A stretch of 19,578 nucleotides of DNA, taken from positions 1 through 19,578 of the forward strand of contig CALGRR010000104.1 in the NCBI GenBank assembly GCA_937880805.1. Direction: 5' to 3'. Under the pieces are notes generated by a model. That model saw only the letters and a list, made by a program, of their open reading frames with translations. It was not told where the DNA came from and made no database searches. Each line of letters starts with the position of its first letter. The stretch's first letter is position 1. Source of the stretch: an uncultured Clostridia bacterium (lineage in GTDB: Bacteria; Bacillota; Clostridia; Oscillospirales; Acutalibacteraceae). The position numbers and the translations under genes are program-made. Below are positions 1-6,233 of this stretch, in pieces.

Positions 1-2
1 TT

Positions 3-857
3 TTTGCATTTGCAGCTTGCGGCGGCAACAATGAAGAAACAACAACCACAGCAGCTCCCGAAACAACAACAGAGGCTCCCGCAGCAGACGAAACAACTGT
101 ACCCGCAGCTGATGAAACAACAGCTCCCGCAGCAGACGAAACAACTGCACCCGCAGCTGACGAAACAACAACAGTTGCAGGCGAAGAAACAACTGCAGCA
201 GCAGCTCCCGCAACAACAGAAGAAATCGTTGCATATTTCAACACAGCTATCAACAGCGCAAAGAAAGATTCAAAGAGCATTCATTCAAACTTCATGAAGC
301 ATTCAGTTGCAGGCGAAGTAACAGGTGTTCCCGGTATTATTGATAAAGTTCTCGGCGGCACAGGAAACTTCATCGACGGTTTCATGGGTGAAGATAAAGC
401 CAAGGCAAACGTAACATGGAGCTCAGCAGCAGACAAGAATGCTTTCTTCCCCGTTGAAGGCGAAACATGGGCAAGTAAGCTCACAGCAGCAAATGTTAAG
501 AGCGCTTCCTGCACTCCTTCAGCTGACGGCAAAACATACACAATCAAAATCACAACAAAGGCAGACGGCAAGTCATCAACAGTTAAGCATGGCGACGGCA
601 ATGCTCCCAAGGCATTCAATGTTGTTCTTCCCGCAGTTATCGATGAAAATATTCCCGGTGCAGTTGCAAAGCTTTTCAGCATCGGTACAATTGAAATGAA
701 CTATCCTTCAAGCACAGTAGTTGTTAAAGTTGACGTTGCAACAGGTCGTGTTCTTACAGCTAACTATATGCTTTACTGGACAATCAACATTCCTCTTGGC
801 GACACCGTTGTTGTTCTTCCCTTCTCAACAGAGAACGATTACGTAATCAATTGGTAA
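3..857 (+). CDS. Putative surface lipoprotein, 5' end outside the window
   Basis: The frame is open from the window edge to TAA at 855-857, giving 284 visible residues; the start codon and most of the signal peptide are missing. The first residues, FAFAACGG, look like the end of a type II signal peptide with a lipobox, Cys at codon 18-20, so the mature protein is probably lipid-anchored on the outer face of the membrane. After the Cys comes a low-complexity Ala/Pro/Thr/Glu linker of about 60 residues containing four APAADETT-type octapeptides (75-170). The remaining ~220 residues form a globular domain with many alternating Val/Thr stretches near the C-terminus, suggesting beta structure, and two Cys (the lipobox Cys and one in SASCTPS). 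I do not recognise the domain and give no function. A hairpin follows directly. Lipoprotein status is inferred from the lipobox; Phe at -3 is less common than Leu. Confidence 0.75.
   Translation, partial: FAFAACGGNNEETTTTAAPETTTEAPAADETTVPAADETTAPAADETTAPAADETTTVAGEETTAAAAPATTEEIVAYFNTAINSAKKDSKSIHSNFMKHSVAGEVTGVPGIIDKVLGGTGNFIDGFMGEDKAKANVTWSSAADKNAFFPVEGETWASKLTAANVKSASCTPSADGKTYTIKITTKADGKSSTVKHGDGNAPKAFNVVLPAVIDENIPGAVAKLFSIGTIEMNYPSSTVVVKVDVATGRVLTANYMLYWTINIPLGDTVVVLPFSTENDYVINW
75..170 (+). repeat. Four tandem 24-bp units encoding APAADETT
   Basis: Units begin at 75, 99, 123 and 147 and encode APAADETT, VPAADETT, APAADETT and APAADETT. Units 1 and 3 are identical at the DNA level. Units 2 and 4 differ by only two bases (GTA/GCA and GAT/GAC), so the array is best read as a 48-bp block duplicated once. 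The unit length is a multiple of three, so copy changes would keep the frame. It forms the linker between the lipid anchor and the folded domain. Confidence 0.9.
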
Positions 858-865
858 TTTAAAAA

Positions 866-898
866 GGTGACCGTCTTTATGGCGGTCACCATTCTTTC
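866..898 (+). terminator. Hairpin between lipoprotein gene and pduL (terminator or leader stem)
   Basis: A perfect 8-bp stem, GGTGACCG (866-873) with CGGTCACC (883-890), encloses a 9-nt loop; a T-rich run (ATTCTTTCGTT) follows but is interrupted. It lies nine bases after the lipoprotein stop codon, so termination is the simplest reading. Its core is nearly identical to the hairpin at 11340-11360 upstream of hisS. Confidence 0.65.
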
Positions 899-932
899 GT
901 TAAAAATAAATTTAAACAAAAGGTGATTTACT

Positions 933-1505
933 ATGAAAAAGGAAGTTCTTGTTGAAACTTCGGCACGTCACGTGCACGTAAGCCGTGAGGACCTTGACAT
1001 TCTCTTCGGCGAAGGCTATGAATTAACCCATAAGAAAGATCTCTCACAGCCCGGTCAGTTTGCCTGCGAAGAGAGAGTTGCCGTTATCGGCTCAAAGTCA
1101 AGCTTCCCCGCAGTTTCAATTCTCGGCCCCGTCCGCCCCGCAACTCAGGTTGAGCTTTCACTCACAGATGCACGCAGCATCGGTGTTGATGCTCCCGTAA
1201 GAGAAAGCGGCGACATCGCATCAAGCGGCAAGTGCAAGCTTGTTGGTCCCAAGGGCGAAGTTGAAATCGATTGCGGCGTTATTTCCGCAAAAAGACATAT
1301 CCACGCAACTCCCGCAGATGCAGAGAAATACGGTCTTGAGGATAAGCAGATTGTTTGCGTTAAGGTTGAGTCAAACGGCAGAAAGCTTATTTTTGATGAT
1401 GTTATCGTAAGAGTTAACCCCAGCTACGCTTTTGCAATGCACATTGATACCGACGAATCAAACGCAGCAGGCTGCGTTCCCGGTATGATGGGCGAAATTC
1501 TTTAA
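933..1505 (+). CDS. pduL: Phosphate propanoyl/acetyltransferase, PduL type
   Basis: This enzyme family exchanges CoA and phosphate on an acyl group (acyl-CoA + Pi to acyl-phosphate), the step before ATP formation by an acyl kinase. The 190-residue protein shows both PduL half-domains. Metal-binding histidines are visible in SARHVHVS (H13, H15), AKRHIHA (H122, H124) and MHIDTDE (H170), with the conserved Arg in PVRESGD (R90) and the family signatures LSQPGQFACEERV and ILGPVR. The start has an AAAGGTGA ribosome site eight bases upstream. The protein begins directly at the catalytic domain with no N-terminal encapsulation peptide, and no microcompartment shell genes are in the window, so a free cytosolic enzyme, possibly the main phosphotransacetylase, is inferred. 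No promoter is visible between the 866-890 hairpin and the gene. Its TAA stop lies within the first heptamer of the inverted-repeat arm at 1503-1537. Confidence 0.93.
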   Translation: MKKEVLVETSARHVHVSREDLDILFGEGYELTHKKDLSQPGQFACEERVAVIGSKSSFPAVSILGPVRPATQVELSLTDARSIGVDAPVRESGDIASSGKCKLVGPKGEVEIDCGVISAKRHIHATPADAEKYGLEDKQIVCVKVESNGRKLIFDDVIVRVNPSYAFAMHIDTDESNAAGCVPGMMGEIL

Positions 1506-1538
1506 TTCGTAATTCATAATGCGTAATGCGTAATTAAC

Positions 1539-1570
1539 CCCCGCCGAAGATTTCGGCGGGGCTTTTCTTT
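1539..1570 (+). terminator. Rho-independent terminator of pduL
   Basis: A perfect 10-bp GC-rich stem, CCCCGCCGAA (1539-1548) with TTCGGCGGGG (1552-1561), has a 3-nt loop and is followed by CTTTTCTTT. It lies 33 bases after the pduL stop and inside the inverted-repeat element. Confidence 0.9.
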
Positions 1571-1572
1571 GA

Positions 1573-1614
1573 GATAATAGAGAATAGTGAATAGATAATA
1601 GATAATAGATAATG
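1573..1614. repeat. Six tandem heptamers, consensus GATAATA
   Basis: The units are GATAATA, GAGAATA, GTGAATA, GATAATA, GATAATA and GATAATG with no gaps, a pure seven-base period over 42 bases in non-coding DNA. The same period builds both arms of the surrounding inverted repeat. Confidence 0.85.
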
Positions 1615-1670
1615 GTTTCGGATAGGCTTCGTCTATGACCGATTATATATTTAACTGTAATTTTCCTTTT

Positions 1671-1712
1671 GGGCTCCTTTGGTAAAGGAGCTGTCCGTAG
1701 GACTGAGGATTG
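1671..1712. repeat. Hairpin module resembling a dispersed Clostridia intergenic repeat
   Basis: CTCCTTT (1674-1680) pairs perfectly with AAAGGAG (1684-1690), followed by GTCC-GTA-GGAC (1693-1703) and ACTGAGGATTG. From memory, this order of a CTCCTTTG hairpin, a short variable stem and CTGAGGGATTG recurs many times in gut Clostridia genomes; copy number here cannot be seen from one window. Confidence 0.5.
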
Positions 1713-1823
1713 AAAAATTCAGGCGGACGGGCGATGCCCGCCCCTACGAATGTGCAACATTTCATACGAAGTATTTCATTTTAAACTGATTAATTACGCA
1801 TTCCGAATTACGAATTACGCATT

Positions 1824-1852
1824 AAAAAAGCACCCGCAAGGGTGCTTTTTTT
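1824..1852 (-). terminator. Terminator of the ddl-argS operon
   Basis: AAAAAAGCACCC pairs with GGGTGCTTTTTT around a GCAA loop (on the minus strand the loop reads TTGC). The stem begins immediately after the argS stop codon (1851-1853) on the minus strand and ends in a T-run. It is symmetrical, so it could stop transcription from both sides. Confidence 0.9.
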
Positions 1853-3596
1853 ACATACTTTCGGGAACTGTGATATTGAACATTGTGAGAATGTTATTGA
1901 GAACACTCTTAACGCAAAGGCAGAGGCTGAGTCTTGCCTGCATAAGTGCCTCATCCTCGCAGTTGACTCTGCAGGCGTTATAGAACTTATGGAAGAGGGT
2001 TGCAAGGTCAACCGCATAGCGGGTAATCTTTGCGGGGTCATAATTCTTTGCGGAAAGAATGATTTCATCGGTGAGAGATGCAAGGTGTCTGATAAGTTCT
2101 TTCTCTTCGGGAGCCGAAAGAAGAACAAGCTCGGGAATTGTGCATTCTCTTGCGATTTTGCCCTCTGCTTCAAGCTTTTTAACAATGCTGCAGATTCTTG
2201 CGTGGGCATACTGGCAGTAATAAACGGGATTCTGCGAGCTCTGTTCAACCGCAAGGTCAAGGTCGAAATCCATCTGTGAGCCGGGCTCTCTCATATTGAA
2301 GAGAAAACGAACGGCATCAATGGGAATTTCTTCAAGCAGGTCAACAAGTGTTATTGCCTTGCCCGAACGCTTGCTCATTCTCACAACCTCGCCGTCTCTT
2401 GTGAGGCGGACAAGCTGCATAAGAATAATATCAAGGTCGTCACCGTTGCAGCCGATGGCGTCAAGAGCACCCTTCATTCTTGCAACGTGACCGTGGTGGT
2501 CTGCACCCCAGATGTCGATTGCTTTGTCAAAGCCTCTGATGAGAAGCTTGTTGCGGTGATATGCAATATCTGCGGCAAAATAGGTGGGGTTGCCGTTTGT
2601 TCTGATAAGAACCTCGTCTTTAAGCTCAAGCTTTTCAATCTCTTCGGGAGTTTTGCCCTCTCTGAGAAGTCTTGCACCGAGCACTTCTTTATTTTTATAC
2701 CATACGGCACCGTCTTTTTCATAGGTAAGACCCTTGTTTTTCATAATTTCAAGGGTTTCTTTAAGCTCGCCGTTGTTGTGAAGAGTGCTTTCGTGGAACC
2801 AGGTATCGTATGCAATGCGGTATTTGCCGAGATTTTCTTTCATTGCATCAATGTTCTTGGGCAGAGCAAACTCAACAAGAGCCTTTCTGCGGTCAGCCTC
2901 GGAAGCGTTGATATATTTATCGCCGTTGATTTCGGCAAATTCCTTTGCTCTGGTGATAATATCCTCGCCGTGATAGCTGTCCTCAGGCAATTCGGGAGCA
3001 TTTTCGCCAAGGAAAAGCTGCTGGTATCTTATATCGAGAGAAAGACCGAATTTATCAATCTGATTGCCCGCATCGTTGATATAGAATTCACGGCTTACCT
3101 CGTAGCCTGCGGCATCGAGCACGGCTGCAAGGCAGTCGCCGAGAGCACCGCCTCTTGCATTACCCATATGCATAGGACCCGTGGGGTTTGCGGAAACGAA
3201 TTCAACATTTATTTTTTTGCCGCCGCCGAAATCGGAGCGTCCGTAATCCTTGCCTTTTTCAAGAATATCCTGAATAACGCAGGCGTTGAAGCTGCTGCAA
3301 AGATAGAAGTTGAGGAAGCCGGGGCCCGCAACCTCGCAACGGTCAAAGAAGGTATCCGTAAGGTCCATTTCTTTAACGATAATATCCGCAATTTTTCTGG
3401 GGGCATTGCGTAAATCTCTTGCCCACGCCATTGCGGCATTTGAAGAATAATCGCCGTTTTCTTTGTTGGCGGGAACTTCAATTATAAAATCGCTTAAAGC
3501 TGTTTCGGGAAAATCGCCGTTTGCAACGGCTCTGCCGGCAGCCTCCATTATTGCTGCTCTTGCCTGCATAACTGCCTGTTTAACCAAAAGTGACAT
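1851..3596 (-). CDS. argS: Arginyl-tRNA synthetase
   Basis: Class I synthetase that charges tRNA-Arg with arginine. The 581-residue protein has the usual layout: N-terminal additional domain (1-~115), Rossmann catalytic core with the HIGH-type signature in ANPTGPMHMGNARGG (HMGN at 143-146), the KMSKS-type loop VVRMSKRSGK (RMSKR 406-410), and the DALR anticodon-binding domain from about 455 with SSQNPVYYCQYAHARI. GADHHGH and the FYINDAGNQ block are also standard. The ATG at 3596 is chosen over longer in-frame starts because AAGGAGG sits 8-9 bases upstream and the domain begins here. It is the last gene of a minus-strand operon, one base after the DUF1934 stop, and is followed directly by a terminator. 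No T-box leader is present upstream of the operon. Confidence 0.96.
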   Translation of the reverse strand: MSLLVKQAVMQARAAIMEAAGRAVANGDFPETALSDFIIEVPANKENGDYSSNAAMAWARDLRNAPRKIADIIVKEMDLTDTFFDRCEVAGPGFLNFYLCSSFNACVIQDILEKGKDYGRSDFGGGKKINVEFVSANPTGPMHMGNARGGALGDCLAAVLDAAGYEVSREFYINDAGNQIDKFGLSLDIRYQQLFLGENAPELPEDSYHGEDIITRAKEFAEINGDKYINASEADRRKALVEFALPKNIDAMKENLGKYRIAYDTWFHESTLHNNGELKETLEIMKNKGLTYEKDGAVWYKNKEVLGARLLREGKTPEEIEKLELKDEVLIRTNGNPTYFAADIAYHRNKLLIRGFDKAIDIWGADHHGHVARMKGALDAIGCNGDDLDIILMQLVRLTRDGEVVRMSKRSGKAITLVDLLEEIPIDAVRFLFNMREPGSQMDFDLDLAVEQSSQNPVYYCQYAHARICSIVKKLEAEGKIARECTIPELVLLSAPEEKELIRHLASLTDEIILSAKNYDPAKITRYAVDLATLFHKFYNACRVNCEDEALMQARLSLCLCVKSVLNNILTMFNITVPESM

Positions 3597-3597
3597 T

Positions 3598-4023
3598 TTA
3601 TTGTTCCTCCTTAACCGCAACGGAAATTTCAAGTTCGTTTTCCGATGCAGGGGTGCTGTTGAAATCAAGTGTATATCTGAATTTGAGTGAGCCGCCGTTT
3701 TCCGCCATATCGGGGATAATGCTTTTGCCGTAAACACCCATAATCAGCTCGCCGTAGGGTGTTGAATAAAAGCAGGTGTGGCGTCTGTCTTTTTCAATAA
3801 TCAGGTCGGTGTTGAAGCTGCCCGTGCGGGTCATACTGATTCTTTCATCGCCTTCAACCAAAAGCTTTGTTGTGCAGCCCGTGAGCTCGTCGTTTGTTTC
3901 TTCATAGGTGATTATGAAGCCCTTTTCGGCGAATTCAAGGGTGCCCGTTGTGGTGAGCTCTGCACAGGATTCTTCGCCCTCCTGAAAATGTCTGTCCGTT
4001 ATTTTTATGATTGCTTTTTTCAT
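3598..4023 (-). CDS. DUF1934 (YwiB-like) beta-barrel protein
   Basis: A 141-residue protein of the DUF1934 family, named after Bacillus subtilis YwiB. Its exact function is unknown; the family is a small lipocalin-like beta-barrel. Visible family traits are alternating hydrophobic strands, the run ITYEETNDELTGCTTKLLV, the R-T-G turn in SMTRTGSF, and the C-terminal strand LKFRYTLDFN. In B. subtilis the relative also sits beside argS, so the neighbourhood supports the call. I prefer the ATG at 4023, five bases past the ddl stop codon; a TTG at 4038 would add MKDKD and overlap ddl, but has no ribosome site. The site before the ATG is also weak (GAAAGATAAAG), so translation may be coupled to ddl. 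The stop lies one base before the argS start. Confidence 0.85.
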   Translation of the reverse strand: MKKAIIKITDRHFQEGEESCAELTTTGTLEFAEKGFIITYEETNDELTGCTTKLLVEGDERISMTRTGSFNTDLIIEKDRRHTCFYSTPYGELIMGVYGKSIIPDMAENGGSLKFRYTLDFNSTPASENELEISVAVKEEQ

Positions 4024-4027
4024 ATCT

Positions 4028-5092
4028 TTATCTTTCAAGTGCGTAGTTTATAAGTCTGTCAAGCAGCTCGGCATAGGGCACGCCCGATGCGGCGAAAAGC
4101 TTGGGATACATACTGATTGAGGTGAAGCCGGGAATGGTGTTGGGCTCGTTGAGCATTATTTTTCCGTCGCTCTCACGAACAAAGAAATCAACTCTTGTGA
4201 AGCCCGAGCAGCCGAGTGCTCTGTATGCATTTACCGCGGCATCCTGAACTGCTTTGAGCATTTCATCGGAAAGTCTTGCGGGAATATGAAGCTCGCTCTC
4301 GTTTGCAAGGTATTTTGCCTCATAATCATAGAATTCGTTGCAGGGAACAACCTCGCCGACCACCGAAGCTATGGGGTTACCGTTGCCCATAACGGCACAT
4401 TCAACCTCCATACCGATGATTCCTTCTTCAAGAACAACCTTATTATCGTGTTCAAAAGCCTTTTCGCAGGCTTTTGCGAGTGAGTCAATATCCTTTGCCT
4501 TGCTGATGCCCACAGACGAGCCTGCGTTGGCAGGCTTGACGAAAATGGGGAAGCCGAGCTTATCTGCCGCACTCTTCAGCAAAGCCTCTTTATTGACCGA
4601 ATAAGCGTGTTTATCGAAGGCGGTCCACTTTGCCTGGGGTATGCCGTTAAAGTCCGCCATAGCGTTTGTGAACGCCTTATCCATACAAATTGCACTTGCC
4701 GCCGTGTTGCAGCCAACATAGGGAATGCCCGAAATCTCTAAAAGACCCTGCATTGTGCCGTCTTCGCCGTTTTTGCCGTGAAGCACGGGAAAAACAACAT
4801 CAACCCTTTCAATTTCCGCACCGTTTTTGCCAAGGCGGATAATGCCGTGGTGTGAACGGTCGGGCGAGATAACTGCGGGCTCAAGATTTGCTTCGTCGGT
4901 TTCCCATTTGCCGTCCGGCATAAGGTCGGGCGAGCCCGAAAAAACAAAGCTTCTGCCGTCTTTGGTTATGCCCATTGCAACAACATCATATTTATCGGCG
5001 GGAATATTTTTGATAACCGAGCTTGCCGAGGTGCGTGAAACTTCGTGCTCGCTTGAAACGCCGCCGAAAAGAACAAGAACTTTTTTCTTCAT
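4028..5092 (-). CDS. ddl: D-alanine--D-alanine ligase
   Basis: ATP-grasp ligase making the D-Ala-D-Ala dipeptide for peptidoglycan, acting in the cytosol before MurF. The 354-residue length is normal. Visible features are the N-terminal FGGVSSEHEVS (catalytic-type E15), HGKNGEDGTMQG, the ATP-grasp block VKPANAGSSVGIS (S192), the specificity loop FYDYEAKY (K260, Y261), GFTRVDFF, and the metal site LNEPNTIPGFT. Tyr at 261 is the residue associated with D-Ala-D-Ala rather than D-Ala-D-Lac ligases, so a vancomycin-susceptible type is inferred. The ATG at 5092 follows GGAG by eight bases; the in-frame GTG at 5101 overlaps that ribosome site and is less likely. First gene of the operon with DUF1934 and argS, behind a strong promoter. 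Confidence 0.95.
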   Translation of the reverse strand: MKKKVLVLFGGVSSEHEVSRTSASSVIKNIPADKYDVVAMGITKDGRSFVFSGSPDLMPDGKWETDEANLEPAVISPDRSHHGIIRLGKNGAEIERVDVVFPVLHGKNGEDGTMQGLLEISGIPYVGCNTAASAICMDKAFTNAMADFNGIPQAKWTAFDKHAYSVNKEALLKSAADKLGFPIFVKPANAGSSVGISKAKDIDSLAKACEKAFEHDNKVVLEEGIIGMEVECAVMGNGNPIASVVGEVVPCNEFYDYEAKYLANESELHIPARLSDEMLKAVQDAAVNAYRALGCSGFTRVDFFVRESDGKIMLNEPNTIPGFTSISMYPKLFAASGVPYAELLDRLINYALER

Positions 5093-5142
5093 ATGTATCA
5101 CTCCGGAAAGGATATTTAATATTTAATATTCACAATTAAAAT

Positions 5143-5171
5143 ATATTATCACAAGAGTCTGAAATAGTCAA
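5143..5171 (-). promoter_or_regulatory. Sigma-A promoter of the ddl-DUF1934-argS operon
   Basis: On the minus strand TTGACT (5171-5166) is 17 bases from TAATAT (5148-5143), with TGA just before the -10 as an extended element. The predicted start near 5136 leaves a leader of about 45 bases before ddl. Confidence 0.8.
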
Positions 5172-5288
5172 CAACAGAAAAATAAAAGAAATTGATAAAA
5201 TATTTACTCCTTTATATATTATTTTTAAATATTTTATAATAAAATTATACCTATATTGTTAAATTAGAATTATTATATAATATATATG

Positions 5289-5297
5289 TGTTATAAT
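5289..5297 (+). promoter_or_regulatory. Extended -10 promoter for the unknown gene-gyrB-gyrA operon
   Basis: TGTTATAAT is a perfect extended -10 element, but no good -35 lies at the right distance; TTGTTA at 5256 is too far for this -10 and could instead serve TAATAT at 5278-5283. The DNA from 5104 to 5330 is very AT-rich and contains no gene. Confidence 0.55.
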
Positions 5298-5335
5298 ACA
5301 TCGTGTATTTCTATAATCTTTAAGGAGTTTTATTT

Positions 5336-6217
5336 ATGGCTGACATTTATTCTGTTCTTGGAGAAATTTATAAGGGCGTTGCCGCAACGGTTAAAGAGTG
5401 CGGTTTTGCCGCGGTTATTCCTGAGGGCACAGAGCCCGATGCAGTTCCCGCAGTTAACGATTCGGGCAGAGTTTATATTGAATTCAAGGGCGAAAACAAG
5501 GCTTTCAAAATAGAGCATTTCAACAATAAGATTTCACTTCTGGGTGCAAACAAAGAGGGCGAAATTCTTGCAAGCGATTATTCGCAGCTTTCGCTTTCGC
5601 TTCTTGAAGCTGAAACAGCAAACGATAAGGATATTAAATATATCGTAAATGAATTTTCCGAAACTCTTGTTGAAAACTTCGGAACAAAAACGGTGAAGCC
5701 CGTTAAATCAAAGCTTCCCACCCCCGTTTCAAAGGCGGCGGCAAAAAGCGGCTCGGTTTCATATGACCCCAACACTCTTGCAAACCGCTTCACCGCAATT
5801 TATCCCGAGCTTCGCGATGCCTATAAAGAGAACTGCGAAAAATACGGTCAGTTCCTTCCCGAGGACTTTTTTGTCAACCACGGCAATGCAGCTGTGCTTG
5901 AAACAATAAAAGAAAACAACCCCGTGAAGATGAAGAAGCTCTTCAATCTTCTCAACGATATTTATGAAGACGGCACAAACGAAACACAGAGCGTTATCGC
6001 CGTAACAATTCTCGGCTCGCTCGAAAACAACCAGGAGCTTCTTGCAAACTGCGTTGACTATATGTCCGAGGATATGACGGTGCCCGTTATCAACATCAAC
6101 AAATATCTTTATTCAAAGGGCGGAAAGAGTGCAAGAATGCGTCTTGAAAACCCGCCCAAATATAAGCCCGCAAAGGCAAAGAAAAACAAAGGCATGATGT
6201 CACGCCTTGGAATGTGA
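5336..6217 (+). CDS. Unknown 293-residue protein upstream of gyrB
   Basis: I do not recognise this protein with confidence. The ATG has AAGGAG eight bases upstream, and codon use matches the neighbours, so the gene is real. Residues ~1-100 look like a small alpha/beta domain (strands around VYIEFKG and FKIEHFNNKISLLG). A Lys/Pro/Ala linker follows at ~120-145. Residues ~150-255 are mainly helical, with NRFTAIYPELRDAYKENC and QSVIAVTILGSLENN. The last ~25 residues are very basic (KYKPAKAKKNKG). The helical part reminds me of small acidic-helical domains such as DUF7674, but this is from memory and unverified. There is no signal peptide or membrane segment. It ends 16 bases before gyrB, whose ribosome site follows immediately, so it is probably co-transcribed with gyrase. 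The basic tail could contact nucleic acid, which is only an inference. Confidence 0.8.
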   Translation: MADIYSVLGEIYKGVAATVKECGFAAVIPEGTEPDAVPAVNDSGRVYIEFKGENKAFKIEHFNNKISLLGANKEGEILASDYSQLSLSLLEAETANDKDIKYIVNEFSETLVENFGTKTVKPVKSKLPTPVSKAAAKSGSVSYDPNTLANRFTAIYPELRDAYKENCEKYGQFLPEDFFVNHGNAAVLETIKENNPVKMKKLFNLLNDIYEDGTNETQSVIAVTILGSLENNQELLANCVDYMSEDMTVPVININKYLYSKGGKSARMRLENPPKYKPAKAKKNKGMMSRLGM

Positions 6218-6233
6218 TTGGGAGGCAATAAAA

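Larger units (their letters stand above)
1503..1824. repeat. 322-bp repeat mosaic bounded by 35-bp inverted repeats
   Basis: The left arm (1503-1537) and the reverse complement of the right arm (1790-1824) match at 31 of 35 positions. Each arm is five heptamers of the form TAATKCG ending in TAATTAA. Between them lie the pduL terminator (1539-1570), six consecutive heptamers close to GATAATA (1573-1614), a small hairpin (1619-1641), a CTCCTTT/AAAGGAG hairpin module (1671-1712) and a CGGGC-GAT-GCCCG hairpin (1728-1740). No credible gene is present in this 345-bp gap. The shape is that of a MITE-like or other dispersed non-coding element; no target-site duplication is obvious, so mobility is not shown. 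Confidence 0.65.

Noticed and set aside
75..170. CRISPR-like direct repeats
   Set aside because: The units are contiguous with no unique spacers and encode an in-frame protein linker.
4..297. Gln-rich open frame MHLQLAAATMKKQQ
   Set aside because: It is the out-of-frame reading of the repeat linker; the frame with the lipobox and the folded domain continues to 857.
1750..1983. Small open frame across the right arm and argS terminator
   Set aside because: It reads through the terminator hairpin and into argS antisense, with no credible ribosome site.
2487..3413. Long plus-strand open frame (308 codons) opposite argS
   Set aside because: It is fully antisense to a well-conserved synthetase and arises from codon bias; the translation has no recognisable domain.
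4028..5092. Van-type D-Ala-D-Lac ligase
   Set aside because: The specificity loop has Tyr (AKY) as in ordinary Ddl, and there are no vanH or vanX genes beside it.
5093..5335. Replication origin, because gyrB and gyrA are adjacent and the gap is very AT-rich
   Set aside because: No dnaA, dnaN or recF is nearby and I see no cluster of DnaA boxes; two promoters explain the AT-rich DNA.
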